A stretch of 64,000 nt of DNA from Allobacillus salarius (GTDB lineage: Bacteria; Bacillota; Bacilli; Bacillales; Alkalibacillaceae), in contig NZ_VMHE01000001.1 of assembly GCF_007559425.1 (NCBI RefSeq), forward strand, positions 186,001-250,000, in the 5' to 3' direction. The translations under genes were made by a program, and so were the position numbers. The notes beneath the pieces are model-generated. The model ran no database searches and was not told the DNA's origin. It saw only the letters and a list, made by a program, of their open reading frames with translations. Positions 1-9,366 of this stretch are shown here, piece by piece. Positions within the stretch are counted from its first letter, which is position 1. The number at the start of each line of letters is the position of its first letter.

Positions 1-350
1 ACAATCTTGCCACTTTCTCGTTCCTCTTCTTTTTCTAATACATGTAAAAATTCATCTTCAACCTGTACGGTAGCCTGGTTGTTGTTTTTATTAATCTCTG
101 TAATGAATCCTGTTCCTCTTGCAGGGAACTTCGGGTCTTCTTTAATGGTCAAGACGACAAAATCGCCGGTTTTCAATGTTTTTTTCTCTGTGTCTTTAAA
201 AGCATATCGATCTAACATGACTAGACGAGATACACCTTTATGTGTCGTTTTCATATCTGATGTAATTGGATGTACCTGTGTAAATTGTTTAATATCCTCA
301 TTCAATTGTTCAATATCCAATGTAGCGGTTTTTTCTTTTAAACTTTGCAT
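1..350 (-). CDS. nrdJ: Adenosylcobalamin-dependent (class II) ribonucleoside-diphosphate reductase, N-terminal part
   Basis: Only the first ~116 codons are in the window; the gene runs off the left edge. It begins at an ATG at 350 behind AAGGAG with 8-nt spacing. The translated start contains the stretches DIEQLNEDIKQFTQVHPIT, GVSRLVMLDRYAFKDTEK and KEDPKFPARGTGF, which I recognise from the N-terminus of B12-dependent ribonucleotide reductases of Bacillaceae. These enzymes reduce ribonucleotides to deoxyribonucleotides in the cytoplasm using a cobalamin-generated thiyl radical, independent of oxygen. The catalytic cysteines lie outside the window. Two NrdR-like boxes 32 bp apart sit upstream, which supports the assignment. 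Family recall is from the N-terminus only, so a search is the check. Confidence 0.8.
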   Translation of the reverse strand, partial: MQSLKEKTATLDIEQLNEDIKQFTQVHPITSDMKTTHKGVSRLVMLDRYAFKDTEKKTLKTGDFVVLTIKEDPKFPARGTGFITEINKNNNQATVQVEDEFLHVLEKEEERESGKI

Positions 351-453
351 CCGTTACACTCCTTCACCCAAGAATTCGACAAAACTCATCGATTTCTGCT
401 ATTATATATATTGTTTTCACCATACCAAACCGATTACAAAAAAGCAATACATT

Positions 454-501
454 TTTCCATATATAGTTCTTTAATATCAATATTACCACTATATATGGTG
501 T
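454..501 (-). promoter_or_regulatory. Tandem NrdR-box-like operators upstream of nrdJ
   Basis: Two near-palindromes, CCATATATAG (core 457-466) and CACTATATATGGTG (core 489-498), resemble the NrdR consensus acaCwATATATwGtgt. Their cores are 32 bp apart, about three helical turns, the usual geometry for cooperative NrdR binding. The right box is the better match (CCACTATATATGGTGT at 486-501, one core mismatch); the left box is weaker on its flanks. NrdR is the ATP/dATP-sensing repressor of ribonucleotide reductase genes. Binding is inferred. Confidence 0.65.
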
Positions 502-581
502 TCGAAACATTTTATATAGATAAATTCAAAAACTGTATACCTATTGGGTTTAAGCCGTTTTAAAAAAATCATGATATACCT

Positions 582-610
582 TTGAATCTTATATAAAATC
601 TATTTATAAT
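582..610 (+). promoter_or_regulatory. Sigma-A type promoter of yqhL
   Basis: TTGAAT (582-587) and TATAAT (605-610) are separated by 17 bp, 34 bp before the TTG start of the rhodanese gene. This is a near-consensus vegetative promoter. Confidence 0.65.
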
Positions 611-643
611 ATACAGTAGGGAAAAGAAAAGAGGGGAATTCAA

Positions 644-1036
644 TTGGATATTTTATTTACAATCTTAGTCATCGCAGCGATATTGATTGTATTCGTTGTC
701 ATTCAAAATATACGACGTCAACGTTACTTGAAAACTTTAACGGAAGATCAATTTATCGAGGGATATCGTAAAGCACAATTGATTGATGTCCGCGAGCCAC
801 AAGAATTTGAAAGAGGACATATTCTCGGCGCTCGCAATATTCCTATGACACAAATGAAACAACGGTTGAATGAGATTCGTAAAGATAAACCAGTCTATTT
901 ATATTGCCAAAGAAGTTCTCGTTCAAATCGTGCAGCAAGCCTTCTGCACAAAAGAGGCTATGAAAATTTGAATCAGCTAAAAGGCGGATTCAGTAAGTGG
1001 ACAGGTAAAGTAAAAACGAAGAAAAAAGGATATTAA
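644..1036 (+). CDS. yqhL: Membrane-anchored rhodanese-domain protein YqhL
   Basis: 130 aa. Residues ~1-22 form one transmembrane helix (ILFTILVIAAILIVFVVI); the rest is a single rhodanese domain facing the cytosol. The domain starts at LIDVREPQEFERGH (~46) and ends with the YENLNQLKGGFSKW motif. The active-site loop reads CQRSSRS (~88), so the sulfur-carrying cysteine is present. Such proteins transfer sulfane sulfur, but the acceptor of YqhL is unknown. The start is TTG behind GAGGGGAA. In B. subtilis yqhL also flanks the gcv operon, so synteny supports the name. Here an SDR gene separates them. Confidence 0.82.
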   Translation: MDILFTILVIAAILIVFVVIQNIRRQRYLKTLTEDQFIEGYRKAQLIDVREPQEFERGHILGARNIPMTQMKQRLNEIRKDKPVYLYCQRSSRSNRAASLLHKRGYENLNQLKGGFSKWTGKVKTKKKGY

Positions 1037-1040
1037 ATAA

Positions 1041-1084
1041 AAAATTGTCAGCCTAGGAGAAACACCCTGGCTGACAATTTTTTA
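1041..1084. terminator. Bidirectional terminator between yqhL and the SDR gene
   Basis: AAAATTGTCAGCC pairs with GGCTGACAATTTTT around a 15-nt loop. A-tract and T-tract flanks let it work for both convergent genes. Confidence 0.85.
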
Positions 1085-1085
1085 T

Positions 1086-1871
1086 TTAGAGTTCAGCTTC
1101 CCATCTCTCTTGTTGCATCTCTTTCATCTTGTCTTCGGTTTCTTGTGGGAAAGCAGTACGATAGTTATGATGATCTTGTGGGATCACTTCGATCATTTTA
1201 TCAATCATTTCTTTCGGATCGTATTGGTTATTTAAACCTTTTTCTTTTTCCTTCATATCATCTGCATCGCTAAAGTTGGTTTCTGGATCAAACCATTTCC
1301 ATTGTTCTTCTGCAGCCCGATCATTAAATCCGGTATTAAATGGGCCTGGGTTAATCGTGCCTACTTGTACGTTAAAAGGCTTTAACTCTTTTGATAAGCT
1401 AGATGCCATTGCTTCAATCGCATGCTTTGTAGCAGCATAAGGACCACCATATGGCGCACCGAGAACCCCGGCAATGGAACTCATAAATACAATTTTTCCT
1501 CTTTTTTTACTAACAAATTGTTTTGCCGCAAATTGGACTGATTTTAAAGTTGCGAATACGTTGATTTCAAAGATTTGACGAAAACGCTCCATAGGCACTT
1601 CTGCCAATGGTCCACGCTCATTAATCGCAGCATTCGCTACAAAAACATCAAAATCATATCGATTAATCTGGTTTAAATCGATTTCATTCGTAATATCTAA
1701 TTTAAATACATCCATTTTTAAATTTTGATGATCTATTTCACGCATCAACGCCGTTTTTTGTGATGTCGTTTCTGTCGTCGCAATAACGTGATGACCTTTT
1801 TTCGCCAAGCCAATCGCGGTCCCTTTCCCTAAGCCGCTTCCAGCACCTGTAATGAATATCGTCTTGCTCAT
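1086..1871 (-). CDS. Short-chain dehydrogenase/reductase
   Basis: 261 aa classical SDR. The Rossmann glycine motif TGAGSGLG is at ~8-15, NAA (an NNAG variant) at ~84, the catalytic serine in FMSSIAG (~129) and the YxxxK pair in YAATK (~145-149). The cofactor-discriminating loop TTETTSQK does not decide NAD from NADP by eye. The substrate is unknown: SDRs act on many alcohols and ketones and nothing beside it narrows this. The C-terminus ends in a charged stretch rich in Glu and Lys, consistent with a soluble protein. It converges on yqhL and is followed, in its own direction, by a terminator. It is not part of the usual gcv neighbourhood, so it may be a lineage-specific insertion. Confidence 0.85.
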   Translation of the reverse strand: MSKTIFITGAGSGLGKGTAIGLAKKGHHVIATTETTSQKTALMREIDHQNLKMDVFKLDITNEIDLNQINRYDFDVFVANAAINERGPLAEVPMERFRQIFEINVFATLKSVQFAAKQFVSKKRGKIVFMSSIAGVLGAPYGGPYAATKHAIEAMASSLSKELKPFNVQVGTINPGPFNTGFNDRAAEEQWKWFDPETNFSDADDMKEKEKGLNNQYDPKEMIDKMIEVIPQDHHNYRTAFPQETEDKMKEMQQERWEAEL

Positions 1872-1973
1872 AAACGAAGCCTCCTTCTTTTATGTCTCTT
1901 CAATCATTTTCTTCCCTTATTACACAGACATAAACGATTGCTTGTTTGTCGCAATTCGAATCGCCTTTAAGGG

Positions 1974-2020
1974 TAAAACAAAACCCGAACGAGCAATGAT
2001 CCTTGCTTCATTCGGGTTTT
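1974..2020 (-). terminator. Terminator of the gcv operon
   Basis: Minus-strand stem AAAACCCGAA/TTCGGGTTTT (1980-1989 with 2011-2020), loop ~21 nt, followed by TGTTTTA. It closes the gcvT-gcvPA-gcvPB transcript. Confidence 0.8.
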
Positions 2021-2029
2021 ATTCATTAT

Positions 2030-3493
2030 CTATTCTTTTTCATACTTCAATACAGGTTTTCTAGCTGCCAATGTCTCATCCATTCGACTAACTACCGTCG
2101 TATGTGGTGCATCTTGGACGATTTCAGGGTCTTCTTTTGCTTCGTTGGAAATTGAGATTAATGCATCGATAAACTCATCCAACGTTTCTTTTGATTCCGT
2201 TTCTGTCGGTTCAACCATCATTGCTTCCTCCACATTCAGTGGGAAGTAAATGGTTGGCGGGTGAAATCCGAAATCAAGTAGGCGTTTCGCAATATCCAGT
2301 GTACGAACACCTAGTTTTTTCTGCTTTTTACCAGATATAACGAACTCGTGCTTACAATGTTGATCGAAAGGTAATTCAAATTCATCTTGTAAGCGACGCA
2401 TCATGTAGTTTGCGTTCAATACGGCATTTTCACTAACTTGCTTTAAGCCATCAGGTCCCATTGAGCGGATATACGTATATGCACGTACGTTAATACCAAA
2501 GTTTCCGTAATAAGGTTTAATGCGTCCAATGGAGTCTGGACGGTTGTAATCAAAAGTGTATTGATTGTCTTTCTTCGTCAATACAGGTTTTGGCAAAAAT
2601 TTTGCCATCTCTTCGGTAACACCTACTGGACCTGAACCAGGACCCCCACCGCCGTGAGGACCAGTGAATGTTTTGTGTAAGTTCAAGTGAACTACGTCAA
2701 AGCCCATATCACCTGGTCTTGCATATCCCATAATGGCATTCAAGTTCGCTCCATCATAATACAAACGTCCGCCAGCTCCATGAACGACTTCAGCCATTTC
2801 AATAATTTCTTCCTCGAATAAGCCGAGCGTATTTGGATTCGTCAACATTAGTGCTGCTGTTTTCTCGCTGACTACCCGCTTTAAATCGTCTAAATCAACA
2901 AGACCACGATCATTTGTTTTTACAGTGACCGCTTTAAAACCCGCTACCGCTGCAGAAGCTGGGTTTGTACCGTGTGCAGAGTCAGGAACGATGACTTCCG
3001 TACGCTCTGTGTCCCCGTTGGACTCATGATAAGCACGAATCATCATCAATCCAGCCCATTCCCCTTGAGCACCTGCTGCTGATTGTAGGGTAAATTGGTG
3101 CATACCTGTAATGTTTTCCAATGAAGTTTGCAAGTCGTACATCAACTCCATTGCTCCTTGAGCAGTCTCTTCGGCTTGATACGGATGTACAAAACTGAAA
3201 CCAGGCAAGCGAACGATCTCTTCGTTGACTTTCGGGTTATATTTCATCGTACAAGAGCCCAATGGATAAAACCCTGAATCAATTCCGTGGTTTCTTTTTG
3301 ATAGTGCTGTATAGTGACGAACGATTTGTAGTTCACTCACTTCAGGTAATTCTGGAGCTTCTTTACGGATATACTCATCCTCAAAATCTGCATCCAAATC
3401 TACATCCGGAACATCTAGTTCAGGTAATTGATATCCTTTTCGTCCTTCTTTACTCATATCAAAAATCAACGGAAAGTCTTTTTCTTTAGCCAT
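2030..3493 (-). CDS. gcvPB: Glycine dehydrogenase (decarboxylating) subunit 2, P-protein beta
   Basis: 487 aa. This is the PLP-binding half of the split P-protein of the glycine cleavage system. With GcvPA it decarboxylates glycine and passes the aminomethyl group to lipoylated H-protein. The PLP lysine lies in [17 protein letters not shown] (~274), and the glycine-rich loop follows directly. I chose the ATG at 3493 ([11 protein letters not shown]) because the B. subtilis family starts there; the frame is open 22 codons further. The start overlaps the gcvPA stop by 8 nt (ATGGCTAA), implying translational coupling. The length fits the family. Confidence 0.95.
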   Translation of the reverse strand: MAKEKDFPLIFDMSKEGRKGYQLPELDVPDVDLDADFEDEYIRKEAPELPEVSELQIVRHYTALSKRNHGIDSGFYPLGSCTMKYNPKVNEEIVRLPGFSFVHPYQAEETAQGAMELMYDLQTSLENITGMHQFTLQSAAGAQGEWAGLMMIRAYHESNGDTERTEVIVPDSAHGTNPASAAVAGFKAVTVKTNDRGLVDLDDLKRVVSEKTAALMLTNPNTLGLFEEEIIEMAEVVHGAGGRLYYDGANLNAIMGYARPGDMGFDVVHLNLHKTFTGPHGGGGPGSGPVGVTEEMAKFLPKPVLTKKDNQYTFDYNRPDSIGRIKPYYGNFGINVRAYTYIRSMGPDGLKQVSENAVLNANYMMRRLQDEFELPFDQHCKHEFVISGKKQKKLGVRTLDIAKRLLDFGFHPPTIYFPLNVEEAMMVEPTETESKETLDEFIDALISISNEAKEDPEIVQDAPHTTVVSRMDETLAARKPVLKYEKE

Positions 3494-4835
3494 GGATATC
3501 ACCCAATTCTTTAACAAATTGATCGATCTCTTCTTTCGTTCGTATTTCTGTGACAGCAATTAACATATGGTTCTTTAACGATCCATCTACTTTACCTAGG
3601 TCAAATCCTCCGATGAAGCCTTTATCAATTAATTGATTATTCACATGGTTTACGTCTTGGTCCAGTTTTACGACAAACTCATTGAAGAAACGGTTACTGT
3701 ATAACACTTCAAACCCTGCATCTTCCAATACTTTTTTAGCATAACGGGCTTTTTTCATATTTTTTGTCGCCATTTCCTGAATTCCACGCTTACCAATCAC
3801 ACTGAGAAATACGGATGTTGCCAGTGCGTTTAACGCTTGGTTCGAACAAATGTTGGATGTGGCTTTATCACGGCGAATATGTTGCTCACGTGCTTGTAAA
3901 GTTAAAACAAAGCCCCGGCGTCCATCATCGTCAACAGTTTGACCAACTAGACGACCTGGTACTTTACGCATTAGTTTTTTGTTCGTCGCAAAGTATCCAC
4001 AGTGCGGTCCGCCAAACTGTGCTGGAATACCAAACACTTGTGTATCACCAACAACAATATCAACTCCAAATTCTCCTGGTGGAGTTAGATAGCCTAGAGC
4101 AAGTGGGTTGCTCGATACAATCGTCATCGTCTTTTTCTGTTCGCCAACCAATTCCTGGACCTCTTTTAACGGCTCTATTTGTCCATAAAAGTTTGGATAT
4201 TGAACGACAACACTTGCCGTGTTATCATCCAACTCAGCTTTTAAATGATCTAAATCAGTCAACCCATCTTTGACGTCAATTTCTACAACTTCTACATCCG
4301 GTCCGGCTGTATATGTTTTAATGACATCCATGGACTCAGGATGAATCGCTTTAGAGACCAATACTTTGCTTCTTTTCGTTTGACCTGCACTCAAATTCAC
4401 CGCCTCAGCAAGCGCAGTTCCTCCGTCATACATGGATGAATTTGCAACGTCCATGCCAGTCAATTCACAAATCATCGTTTGAAATTCAAAAATAGCTTGA
4501 AGCTCACCTTGTGAGATTTCTGGTTGATAAGGCGTATAAGCTGTATAAAACTCAGAACGGGATATCATGTGATCGACAACGGACGGCATGTAGTGATCAT
4601 ACACACCCGCTCCCAAGAACGATACATGTGATTTTGTATTTACGTTTTTAGCTGCAAGTTGTGTCAGTTCTTTCGTTAACTCATGTTCGTCTTTGGCTGG
4701 TTTCACATTCAATTCGCCATGAAAGCGAACTTTTTCAGGTATGTCAGCGAATAGCTCATCGGTTGATGTAACGCCAACTGTATCTAGCATTTCCTTTTTA
4801 TCTGTTTCTGTCATAGGAATATAACGATGTTGCAT
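3486..4835 (-). CDS. gcvPA: Glycine dehydrogenase (decarboxylating) subunit 1, P-protein alpha
   Basis: 449 aa, full length for the family. It begins [17 protein letters not shown] and has the PLP-fold segments [16 protein letters not shown] (~75), [14 protein letters not shown] (~104), [13 protein letters not shown] (~134) and [13 protein letters not shown] (~330). It forms a heterotetramer with GcvPB and lacks the Schiff-base lysine, which is in GcvPB. It lies 14 bp after gcvT and overlaps gcvPB. The three-gene order gcvT-gcvPA-gcvPB is that of B. subtilis. The H-protein gene is not in the window. Confidence 0.95.
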   Translation of the reverse strand: MQHRYIPMTETDKKEMLDTVGVTSTDELFADIPEKVRFHGELNVKPAKDEHELTKELTQLAAKNVNTKSHVSFLGAGVYDHYMPSVVDHMISRSEFYTAYTPYQPEISQGELQAIFEFQTMICELTGMDVANSSMYDGGTALAEAVNLSAGQTKRSKVLVSKAIHPESMDVIKTYTAGPDVEVVEIDVKDGLTDLDHLKAELDDNTASVVVQYPNFYGQIEPLKEVQELVGEQKKTMTIVSSNPLALGYLTPPGEFGVDIVVGDTQVFGIPAQFGGPHCGYFATNKKLMRKVPGRLVGQTVDDDGRRGFVLTLQAREQHIRRDKATSNICSNQALNALATSVFLSVIGKRGIQEMATKNMKKARYAKKVLEDAGFEVLYSNRFFNEFVVKLDQDVNHVNNQLIDKGFIGGFDLGKVDGSLKNHMLIAVTEIRTKEEIDQFVKELGDIHG

Positions 4836-4849
4836 AGATCAATCACCTC

Positions 4850-5953
4850 TTACTTTCGTTTATAAAATGGAGTAGGTATAATTTTTGCTTTTAACGTTTT
4901 TTTACGGACTTGAATGTCGATTTCTTCTCCTTCATTCGCAAGTTCACTTGGAATGAGCGCCGTACCTAAATTTTTGCCGAGTGTCGGTGACTGTGTACCT
5001 GAAGTCACATGACCAATGACATTCTCGTTTTTTAAAACTTCATACCCATGTCTAGGAATCCCTTTATCAAGCATCTCAAATCCGACGAGTTTTCGAGAAG
5101 CGCCGTTCGTTTTTTGCTCGGTTAAGGCTTCTTTTCCGATAAAATCGGCTTCTTTGTCAATCTTTACTGCAAAACCTAAACCTGCTTCAATAGGCGTGAT
5201 TTCTTCAGAGAGATCCTGACCGTATAGTGCAAGTCCTGCTTCAAAGCGAAGTGTATCACGAGCTCCCAAACCAACAGGTTGAATTCCTTCTTCCTCACCA
5301 GCTTCGAGAATCGCTTTCCAAAGACCGGCAACAGAAGATGATTGCAAATAAATTTCGAAACCATCTTCACCTGTATAGCCAGTTCTAGAAACAATCGCTT
5401 TACCTTCAATTCCGTAAAATTCCACGGAATCATCAAATCGGAAAAACTTAATTTCTTTCAAATTTGAATCTGTTAGCTTTTGCAAGATTTGTTCGGCTTT
5501 CGGGCCTTGAAGTGCAAGTTGTGCATATTCTGAAGATACGTTTTCAACTTCTACTCCATCCGTTTGGTGCTGTTTTAACCAATTGAAGTCTTTCTCGGTA
5601 TTGGCAGCATTCACTACGAGTAAGTAATCATTCTCATCCAGTTTGTATATAAGAAAATCATCAATGACACCACCACGTTCGTTGCACATGAACGTATACT
5701 GTGCTTGACCGATTTTAATCTTAGACACATTGTTGGTGACCATCTTCTGTAAGAAGCTTTCGCTGTTTTCTCCTTTTACAGCAATCTCACCCATGTGTGA
5801 AACATCAAATAACCCCGCCTTCTCACGAGTCGTGTGATGTTCTTCTTTAATTCCGGCAAATTGGACAGGTAATGCCCATCCCCCAAAGTCAATTGTTTTT
5901 CCTCCATATTCCTTATAAACCGGATATAGAGGTGTTTGCTTTAACTCACTCAT
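4850..5953 (-). CDS. gcvT: Glycine cleavage T-protein, aminomethyltransferase
   Basis: 367 aa. It transfers the methylene group from aminomethyl-H-protein to tetrahydrofolate, giving 5,10-methylene-THF and releasing ammonia. Visible family signatures are [20 protein letters not shown] near the N-terminus, [11 protein letters not shown] (~45), the folate-site aspartate region [17 protein letters not shown] (~85-100), [14 protein letters not shown] (~189) and [14 protein letters not shown] (~228). The ATG follows GGAGGAGGGGACTT. It is the first gene of the operon, directly downstream of the glycine riboswitch and its terminator. Confidence 0.95.
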   Translation of the reverse strand: MSELKQTPLYPVYKEYGGKTIDFGGWALPVQFAGIKEEHHTTREKAGLFDVSHMGEIAVKGENSESFLQKMVTNNVSKIKIGQAQYTFMCNERGGVIDDFLIYKLDENDYLLVVNAANTEKDFNWLKQHQTDGVEVENVSSEYAQLALQGPKAEQILQKLTDSNLKEIKFFRFDDSVEFYGIEGKAIVSRTGYTGEDGFEIYLQSSSVAGLWKAILEAGEEEGIQPVGLGARDTLRFEAGLALYGQDLSEEITPIEAGLGFAVKIDKEADFIGKEALTEQKTNGASRKLVGFEMLDKGIPRHGYEVLKNENVIGHVTSGTQSPTLGKNLGTALIPSELANEGEEIDIQVRKKTLKAKIIPTPFYKRK

Positions 5954-5976
5954 AAGTCCCCTCCTCCATTAAACAT

Positions 5977-6019
5977 AAAAAAAGAGAATACCAAATAAAA
6001 GCATTCGGAATTCTCTCTG
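5977..6019 (-). terminator. Riboswitch-controlled terminator in the gcvT leader
   Basis: On the minus strand AGAGAATTCC pairs with GGTATTCTCT across the loop GAATGCTTTTATTT and is followed by seven U. The 5' arm overlaps the end of the second glycine aptamer (GACAGAGAG), so aptamer folding and terminator formation compete. Glycine binding should turn the operon on, as in B. subtilis. Confidence 0.8.
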
Positions 6020-6205
6020 TCCTGTCACCTGAAAGTTTCACAGAAATCAATCACTGCTTACATCTTTGGTGGTCTATAAGTCTAGACTCTCTCCAGAGGT
6101 GCGTCCTACAAGGGTCTTTTTGCCTGAGAGATTCGTATTCCTACTTGCTCCGTCGGCGCTGGCTATCCCAGTCTCTCCCCTTATAATCATTCGCGTGTTG
6201 ATATT
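6010..6205 (-). ncRNA. Tandem glycine riboswitch (gcvT element)
   Basis: Read on the minus strand the leader has the conserved blocks of aptamer 1 (GGGGAGAGAC, GCGCCGACGGAGCAA, AATCTCTCAGGCAAAAAGAC, CTCTGGAGAG) and aptamer 2 (CACCAAAG, AACTTTCAGGTGACAGGACA, GAGAG). The order and spacing match the B. subtilis gcvT leader. AATGA just upstream of aptamer 1 could form the leader part of the linker kink-turn. The element senses glycine and controls the terminator before gcvT. Confidence 0.93.
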
Positions 6206-6315
6206 CTATTTTTTGCACATACTACTCTTAAGATTCTTTATTTATATTATACCATAATAATCATTTTACTGTAAGCGGTTTTAAGAACTCGTCAGAAAAG
6301 GAGGAATTGTTTGGC

Positions 6316-7920
6316 ATGAACATTCAAATCAACCAACAATTAGTATCAGCGTGTCAAGAAATAAAGGAACAGACAAGTTGTGATTGGAAGACATTCAAGC
6401 AAGCCTATCATATTTCAAAAATGAAAAGTACCCAGGGAGAACGCCTTGCATCCCTTGCTTTCTTACCTGAACTACAGCCAATGCCACACCAAAAAGAAGC
6501 TGCTGAGAAAGTCCTTCATGAGATGCACGGGCGTGCTATTTTAGCTGATGAAGTAGGACTTGGTAAAACAATAGAAGCTGGCTTGATCCTTAAAGAATTA
6601 ATGATCAAGGGCCTAGTGAAGAAAGTCTTGATCTTGGCACCTTCTTCATTAATTCGTCAATGGGAACAAGAAATGAATCAAAAGTTTTTTATTCCCGCAA
6701 GGGCCAAGCACCGCTCCTACGATTGGACGTTATATGAAGTTGCCGTGTCTTCTATTGATTTGGCAAAAAAGTCACCTCACCAGGAAGAAATTCTTCAACA
6801 AGATTACGACATGTTAATTGTTGACGAGGCCCATCGTTTAAAAAATAGTCAAACGAAAAATTATCAATTCGTCAAAAAGATTAAAGCAACTTATTGTTTA
6901 TTACTGACAGCGACACCTATACAAAATAAGTTGGACGAAATCTATAACTTAGTTCAGATTGTAAGGCCCGGTCTATTAGGTGAGAAAAAAGCGTTTAAGC
7001 AAGAATTGAAAAAAGATCCAGAAACACAAGAAGCAATGAAACAATTGATACAAACATCAATGGTGAGAAACTTGCGCAAAGAAACGCAGAACCAGTGGAC
7101 TGAACGAAACATTGAAACAATTTACGCTCAATTTTCTGATGAAGAACAAGCATTTTACGACTCGATTGATAATAAACAATCCAATCATGCATTGACACAA
7201 TTAACGATGAAGAGAGGATTTTGTTCGAGTAGGGAAGCTTGCTTTCAAATGTTAGCAAAAAATCAAACGCAGCATGCGATTGATCGTATTAATGAATTAA
7301 AAGAGCTTCCTCAACATGCAAAAGCGATTCAAATGATGAACTTTGTAAAAGAACTCGGTGAGAAATGCATTATTTTCACTGAATATAAAGCTACGCAAAT
7401 TTATTTACAATGGGTACTTCATCAACACGGTTTATTAGCTGTTACTTATAACGGTGATTTTCGAAAAAGCAAAAAACAATGGATGCTCCATTTATTTGAG
7501 ACGAAAGCCGATGTATTGATTACCACGGATGCTGGAGCAGAAGGTCTTAATCTACAACATTGCCGAAATATGATTCACTATGACCTTCCTTGGAATCCGA
7601 TGAAATTAGAACAACGGATCGGAAGAATACATCGATACGGCCAAACGAGAAACGTCCAAATATTTTATATGATTCTTAAAAACACAGTGGATGAAAAAAT
7701 ACTCAATCTTCTTTATGATAAGCTCGATTTATTCGAGGGTGTCGTTGGAGAGCTCGATCAAATTTTAAGTGATATCGGGGTAGGTAACTTTGAAGATGAA
7801 ATGAAAGAAATCCTTTCTGAGTCCTCTAGTGAACAAGAAGCATCCATAAAACTAGATAACTTGATTGAAGTGGCTAAATCGCATCAATCTGAAAGGAAGG
7901 CTTTTAATGAAACAAGCTGA
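6316..7920 (+). CDS. yqhH: SNF2-family helicase YqhH
   Basis: 534 aa. A superfamily 2 SNF2/RapA-like ATPase in two RecA lobes: Walker A DEVGLGKTIEAGLILKEL (~75), DEAH box VDEAHRLKNSQ (~171), motif III LTATPIQNKLDEI (~197), then lobe 2 with TTDAGAEGLNLQ (~400) and RIGRIHRYGQ (~435). SNF2 proteins translocate on double-stranded DNA or displace proteins from it; the client of YqhH is unknown. I chose ATG 6316 with AGGAGG 11 nt upstream. A TTG at 6307 is possible but touches the RBS. It overlaps yqhG by 14 nt, the order found in B. subtilis, so the two are probably co-translated. Confidence 0.9.
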   Translation: MNIQINQQLVSACQEIKEQTSCDWKTFKQAYHISKMKSTQGERLASLAFLPELQPMPHQKEAAEKVLHEMHGRAILADEVGLGKTIEAGLILKELMIKGLVKKVLILAPSSLIRQWEQEMNQKFFIPARAKHRSYDWTLYEVAVSSIDLAKKSPHQEEILQQDYDMLIVDEAHRLKNSQTKNYQFVKKIKATYCLLLTATPIQNKLDEIYNLVQIVRPGLLGEKKAFKQELKKDPETQEAMKQLIQTSMVRNLRKETQNQWTERNIETIYAQFSDEEQAFYDSIDNKQSNHALTQLTMKRGFCSSREACFQMLAKNQTQHAIDRINELKELPQHAKAIQMMNFVKELGEKCIIFTEYKATQIYLQWVLHQHGLLAVTYNGDFRKSKKQWMLHLFETKADVLITTDAGAEGLNLQHCRNMIHYDLPWNPMKLEQRIGRIHRYGQTRNVQIFYMILKNTVDEKILNLLYDKLDLFEGVVGELDQILSDIGVGNFEDEMKEILSESSSEQEASIKLDNLIEVAKSHQSERKAFNETS

Positions 7921-8713
7921 CATTCAATCATTTTTAATTGATTTTTTTACATCGAGACAAGCATCTATTGTAGAAAAATCAGACGGTATTTTAACGGTTA
8001 AGCTTACTGAACAACTAGATGAGCAATTGATGAATCGACCTTTTTATTGGCAGTATGTAAAGAAGCTCGGTAAAGTCGGCGAAACAATGAGTGTCACTTT
8101 TATTACAGATGAAGAAAAAAGAGATCAACAAAAAGGTGAATGGATCCATTTTGGTTCTCCTCGGCTAGACCAAATCTTCCACATTATTCAAAGAGAAGGG
8201 GCATATACCGTTCTTTATGAAGATTGCCAGTCCAACAGTACAACGAAAACGCCACTGCATCCATGGTTAATATGCAATATACGTGTGAAATACCGTGGTT
8301 TTCTTTCCAAAGATGAGCTGGTGAGTGTGGGCATTCGGTTAATCGACGGTACAATGCGCTTTCAAATGATGGATGAAATTGAACACAAAAACTTTGCTTC
8401 ATCTGTTCCAAATTTTTGTTTCACTTTACCGACGATTATTTCTACCGAACGAGCTGTTGAGCGAGTAACCGAAGAGCTCCAACAACGCATCAAACAAAAA
8501 TCAACGCACTTTGTGAATAAATCCCATCGACTATATGAACGTGAAATGAATATGCTGAAAAAACTGATCATAGATGACGAAAAAGACGATGCAGAACATC
8601 AACGGGCAAAGGTTCAAATATTTGAACGATTGTATCCACAAGTAGATTTAGAATGGATTAATTTAGGTTACTTTTATGTATCTGAGCAAATGTCGAAAGA
8701 ATTAATTTCTTAA
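7907..8713 (+). CDS. yqhG: YqhG family protein
   Basis: 268 aa, soluble, no signal peptide or membrane helix. The start ATG (MKQADIQSFLIDFF) lies inside the end of yqhH, with GGAAGG upstream. The segment LMNRPFYWQYVKKLGKVGE (~38) followed by a strand-rich region SVTFITD is the recognisable core of the YqhG family, which has no assigned function. The C-terminal third is helical and rich in Glu/Lys/Arg (ERVTEELQQRIKQK and onward), compatible with a coiled coil. The overlap with the yqhH helicase in this genome and in B. subtilis suggests that they work together; that is inference. Confidence 0.82.
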   Translation: MKQADIQSFLIDFFTSRQASIVEKSDGILTVKLTEQLDEQLMNRPFYWQYVKKLGKVGETMSVTFITDEEKRDQQKGEWIHFGSPRLDQIFHIIQREGAYTVLYEDCQSNSTTKTPLHPWLICNIRVKYRGFLSKDELVSVGIRLIDGTMRFQMMDEIEHKNFASSVPNFCFTLPTIISTERAVERVTEELQQRIKQKSTHFVNKSHRLYEREMNMLKKLIIDDEKDDAEHQRAKVQIFERLYPQVDLEWINLGYFYVSEQMSKELIS

Positions 8714-8785
8714 AAAGTGATAATGTGATTACTTTCGTTTTATTTTAGATTTCATTAATAAAAAGCATCATAATAAGAAGTGCTT

Positions 8786-8816
8786 AGGGAGATAAGCTCA
8801 TTATCTCCTTTTGACT
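8786..8816 (+). terminator. Terminator of yqhH-yqhG
   Basis: AGGGAGATAA/TTATCTCCTT hairpin with a 5-nt loop, then TTTTGACTTTT on the plus strand. It lies in the gap between yqhG and convergent aroK. Confidence 0.7.
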
Positions 8817-8817
8817 T

Positions 8818-9333
8818 TTATTTTTCCGTTTTGTATAACTGTAATAGATTGATAATCTCTTGAGCTATTTCGTCTTGTGATCGACCATCTGTCCAAATGA
8901 TGTAGTGAGCAACTTGTTTGTACAAGCTCTCTCGGTCTAAAAACAGCTGTCTTCTTTCTTCCACCGGCTTTCGCCAAAGTGGCCTCGTGTCCTGTTCTCC
9001 TGCTAACCGCTTCATAATCTCTTCAAAAGATGTTCGTAGCCATATTGTATTGAACTGTTCTTTTAATTGATTTCGATTTTGCTCTTTCGTTATAATTCCG
9101 CCACCTGTACTTACAATCACATTTTGATCAACCCATTTATTGAGTTCCTCTCCCTCTTTCTCTCGGAACCAATTTTCTCCTTTTGTTTCGAATATTTTTT
9201 TGATTGTCATATTGGTTTTTTTCTCAATCTGTTCATCTACATCAATTACAGGATAAGTTAATTCTTTTCCTAATATCTGACCAATCGTTGTTTTACCCGA
9301 TCCCATAAACCCAATGAGAGCAATTGACTTCAT
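8818..9333 (-). CDS. aroK: Shikimate kinase
   Basis: 171 aa. It phosphorylates shikimate to shikimate 3-phosphate with ATP, step five of chorismate synthesis. Walker A GFMGSGKTTIG is at ~7-17, the shikimate-binding DVDEQIEKK at ~31, STGGGI (~74), and the lid arginine region in DTRPLWRKP (~114). I preferred the ATG at 9333, 9 nt after AAAGG, over ATG 9342, which overlaps the Shine-Dalgarno. It diverges from comGA with only 33 bp between starts. As I recall it, in B. subtilis aroK follows comG in the same neighbourhood, so it appears inverted and moved to the upstream side. Confidence 0.93.
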   Translation of the reverse strand: MKSIALIGFMGSGKTTIGQILGKELTYPVIDVDEQIEKKTNMTIKKIFETKGENWFREKEGEELNKWVDQNVIVSTGGGIITKEQNRNQLKEQFNTIWLRTSFEEIMKRLAGEQDTRPLWRKPVEERRQLFLDRESLYKQVAHYIIWTDGRSQDEIAQEIINLLQLYKTEK

Positions 9334-9366
9334 ATTTATCATCCTTTCATAAGGAGGTTGTCATTA

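Noticed and set aside
351..453. Cobalamin riboswitch before nrdJ
   Set aside because: The leader is about 100 nt and lacks the B12-box and the conserved cobalamin aptamer strings.
7..474. 155-codon plus-strand open frame at the left edge
   Set aside because: It is antisense to the clear nrdJ N-terminus on the minus strand and has low-complexity, Ser/Phe-rich composition typical of a shadow frame.
3494..3559. 22-codon N-terminal extension of GcvPB
   Set aside because: It is open only because it overlaps the end of gcvPA in another frame. Family proteins start at MAKEKD-like positions.
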